Assembly: GCF_014337925.2 (NCBI RefSeq)
Contig: NZ_CP143423.1
Coordinates: 2,510,501-2,574,500, forward strand
DNA: 64,000 bases
From: Roseobacter fucihabitans
GTDB taxonomy: Bacteria; Pseudomonadota; Alphaproteobacteria; Rhodobacterales; Rhodobacteraceae
Direction: 5' to 3'
Numbering within the stretch: position 1 is the first letter of the stretch; the number at the start of each line of letters is the position of its first letter. Position numbers and translations under genes: made by a program. A model generated the notes under the pieces. It was not told the DNA's origin. It saw nothing but the letters and a program-made list of their open reading frames with translations, and searched no databases. Below are positions 63,678 to 64,000 of the stretch, piece by piece.

Positions 63678-64000
63678 CAGGCCGCTCGACGCTCCTGTAA
63701 CGCCGCAAGGCTCGGGGCCGCCTCAATCGGCCCGTAGAGCGCGAGCGCGGCAGGTGACGCCGCGGCCATATCTTGTGCAAACTCGCGTACATCCCCGGTT
63801 GTGACCGCATCAATCAGCGCCACGGTTTCCTCCAGCGGTGGCACCCGGTCCCAGATCTGTATAAGACGCGCAAGCCGCTCGGCGCGGTTCGAGGGGCTTT
63901 CCAGACCCATCAACAATCCCGCCTTCATCTGCGCGCGCGCGCGGGCCACTTCGGCGGGGGACATGTCATCAGCAGCGCGTTTCATCTCGTCGATGGTGAT
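63677..64000 (-). CDS. M16 (insulinase/MPP-like) peptidase, C-terminal part
   Basis: Incomplete: the gene enters from the right edge with ITIDEMKRAADDMSPAEVAR in frame. The visible 107 residues are the C-terminal end of a zinc-peptidase-like M16B protein related to the mitochondrial processing peptidase beta subunit: ARARAQMKAGLLMGLESPSN, VPPLEETVALIDAVTTGDVR and the last helix. The HxxEH active site would lie outside the window, so I cannot say whether it is the catalytic or the inactive subunit. An ATG at 63985 is internal to the family sequence. Confidence 0.85.
   Translation of the reverse strand: MTIDEMKRAADDMSPAEVARARAQMKAGLLMGLESPSNRAERLARLIQIWDRVPPLEETVALIDAVTTGDVREFAQDMAAASPAALALYGPIEAAPSLAALQERRAA

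Overview
The window reads as chromosome of a marine Rhodobacterales (Roseobacter-group) alphaproteobacterium. The basis is the style of the conserved genes: ccmI-ruvX, a DUF1289 protein, divergent metR/metF, alphaproteobacterial valS, ygfZ/efp, cobQ, a tolC-pcm-like pair next to tRNA-Cys, ptsP, lysC, DUF1178, EcsC, mtnP, apt and an M16 peptidase. I recognise these families from their protein sequences; no search was run, so the genus is open.

Layout. 1-1.4 kb: an IS110-family insertion sequence. 1.4-27.4 kb: a mostly housekeeping block covering superoxide defence, cytochrome c maturation, Holliday-junction resolution, methionine/folate, an orphan xanthine-dehydrogenase-type molybdoenzyme subunit, valyl-tRNA synthetase, PLP aminotransferases, Fe-S/folate (YgfZ), EF-P, cobyric acid synthase and a TolC-type outer-membrane channel. 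A decayed DUF1992 gene lies just after valS. valS itself carries an in-frame double palindrome.

27.94-40.86 kb: a genomic island of about 12.9 kb inserted in the 3' end of tRNA-Cys(GCA). A 44-bp exact copy of the tRNA end (27971-28014) is repeated at 40816-40859, and a tyrosine integrase follows the tRNA directly. Cargo includes an RFC/clamp-loader-like AAA ATPase, a DUF6641 protein, a HUH-endonuclease-like protein, small proteins and a second, minimal tyrosine recombinase. Three candidate defence modules are also present: a TIR-like (ThsB/DUF1863-type) protein overlapping a 3-TM membrane protein; a complete retron (NDT-like effector, msr-msd RNA, reverse transcriptase) whose RNA can be drawn by eye; and a STAND-type NTPase with TPR repeats. 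The retron is the best-supported special system here.

40.9-48.0 kb: a scrapyard of mobile remnants. It holds an integrase C-terminal fragment, a HigBA-like toxin-antitoxin pair, and two tandem plasmid-type mobilisation modules (mobC, relaxase, with MbeB/MbeD-like genes nested in other frames inside the relaxase gene). One relaxase is split by an IS3-family element with 30-bp inverted repeats and a 3-bp target duplication. A frameshifted phage-tail gene fragment is fused to mobC, and an old IS3 fragment follows. 48-64 kb: core genes again, ending inside an M16 peptidase gene that runs off the right edge.

Limits: all family names come from reading protein sequence; no alignments, folding or database searches were run. 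Start codons were set from Shine-Dalgarno-like sequence and expected N-termini.
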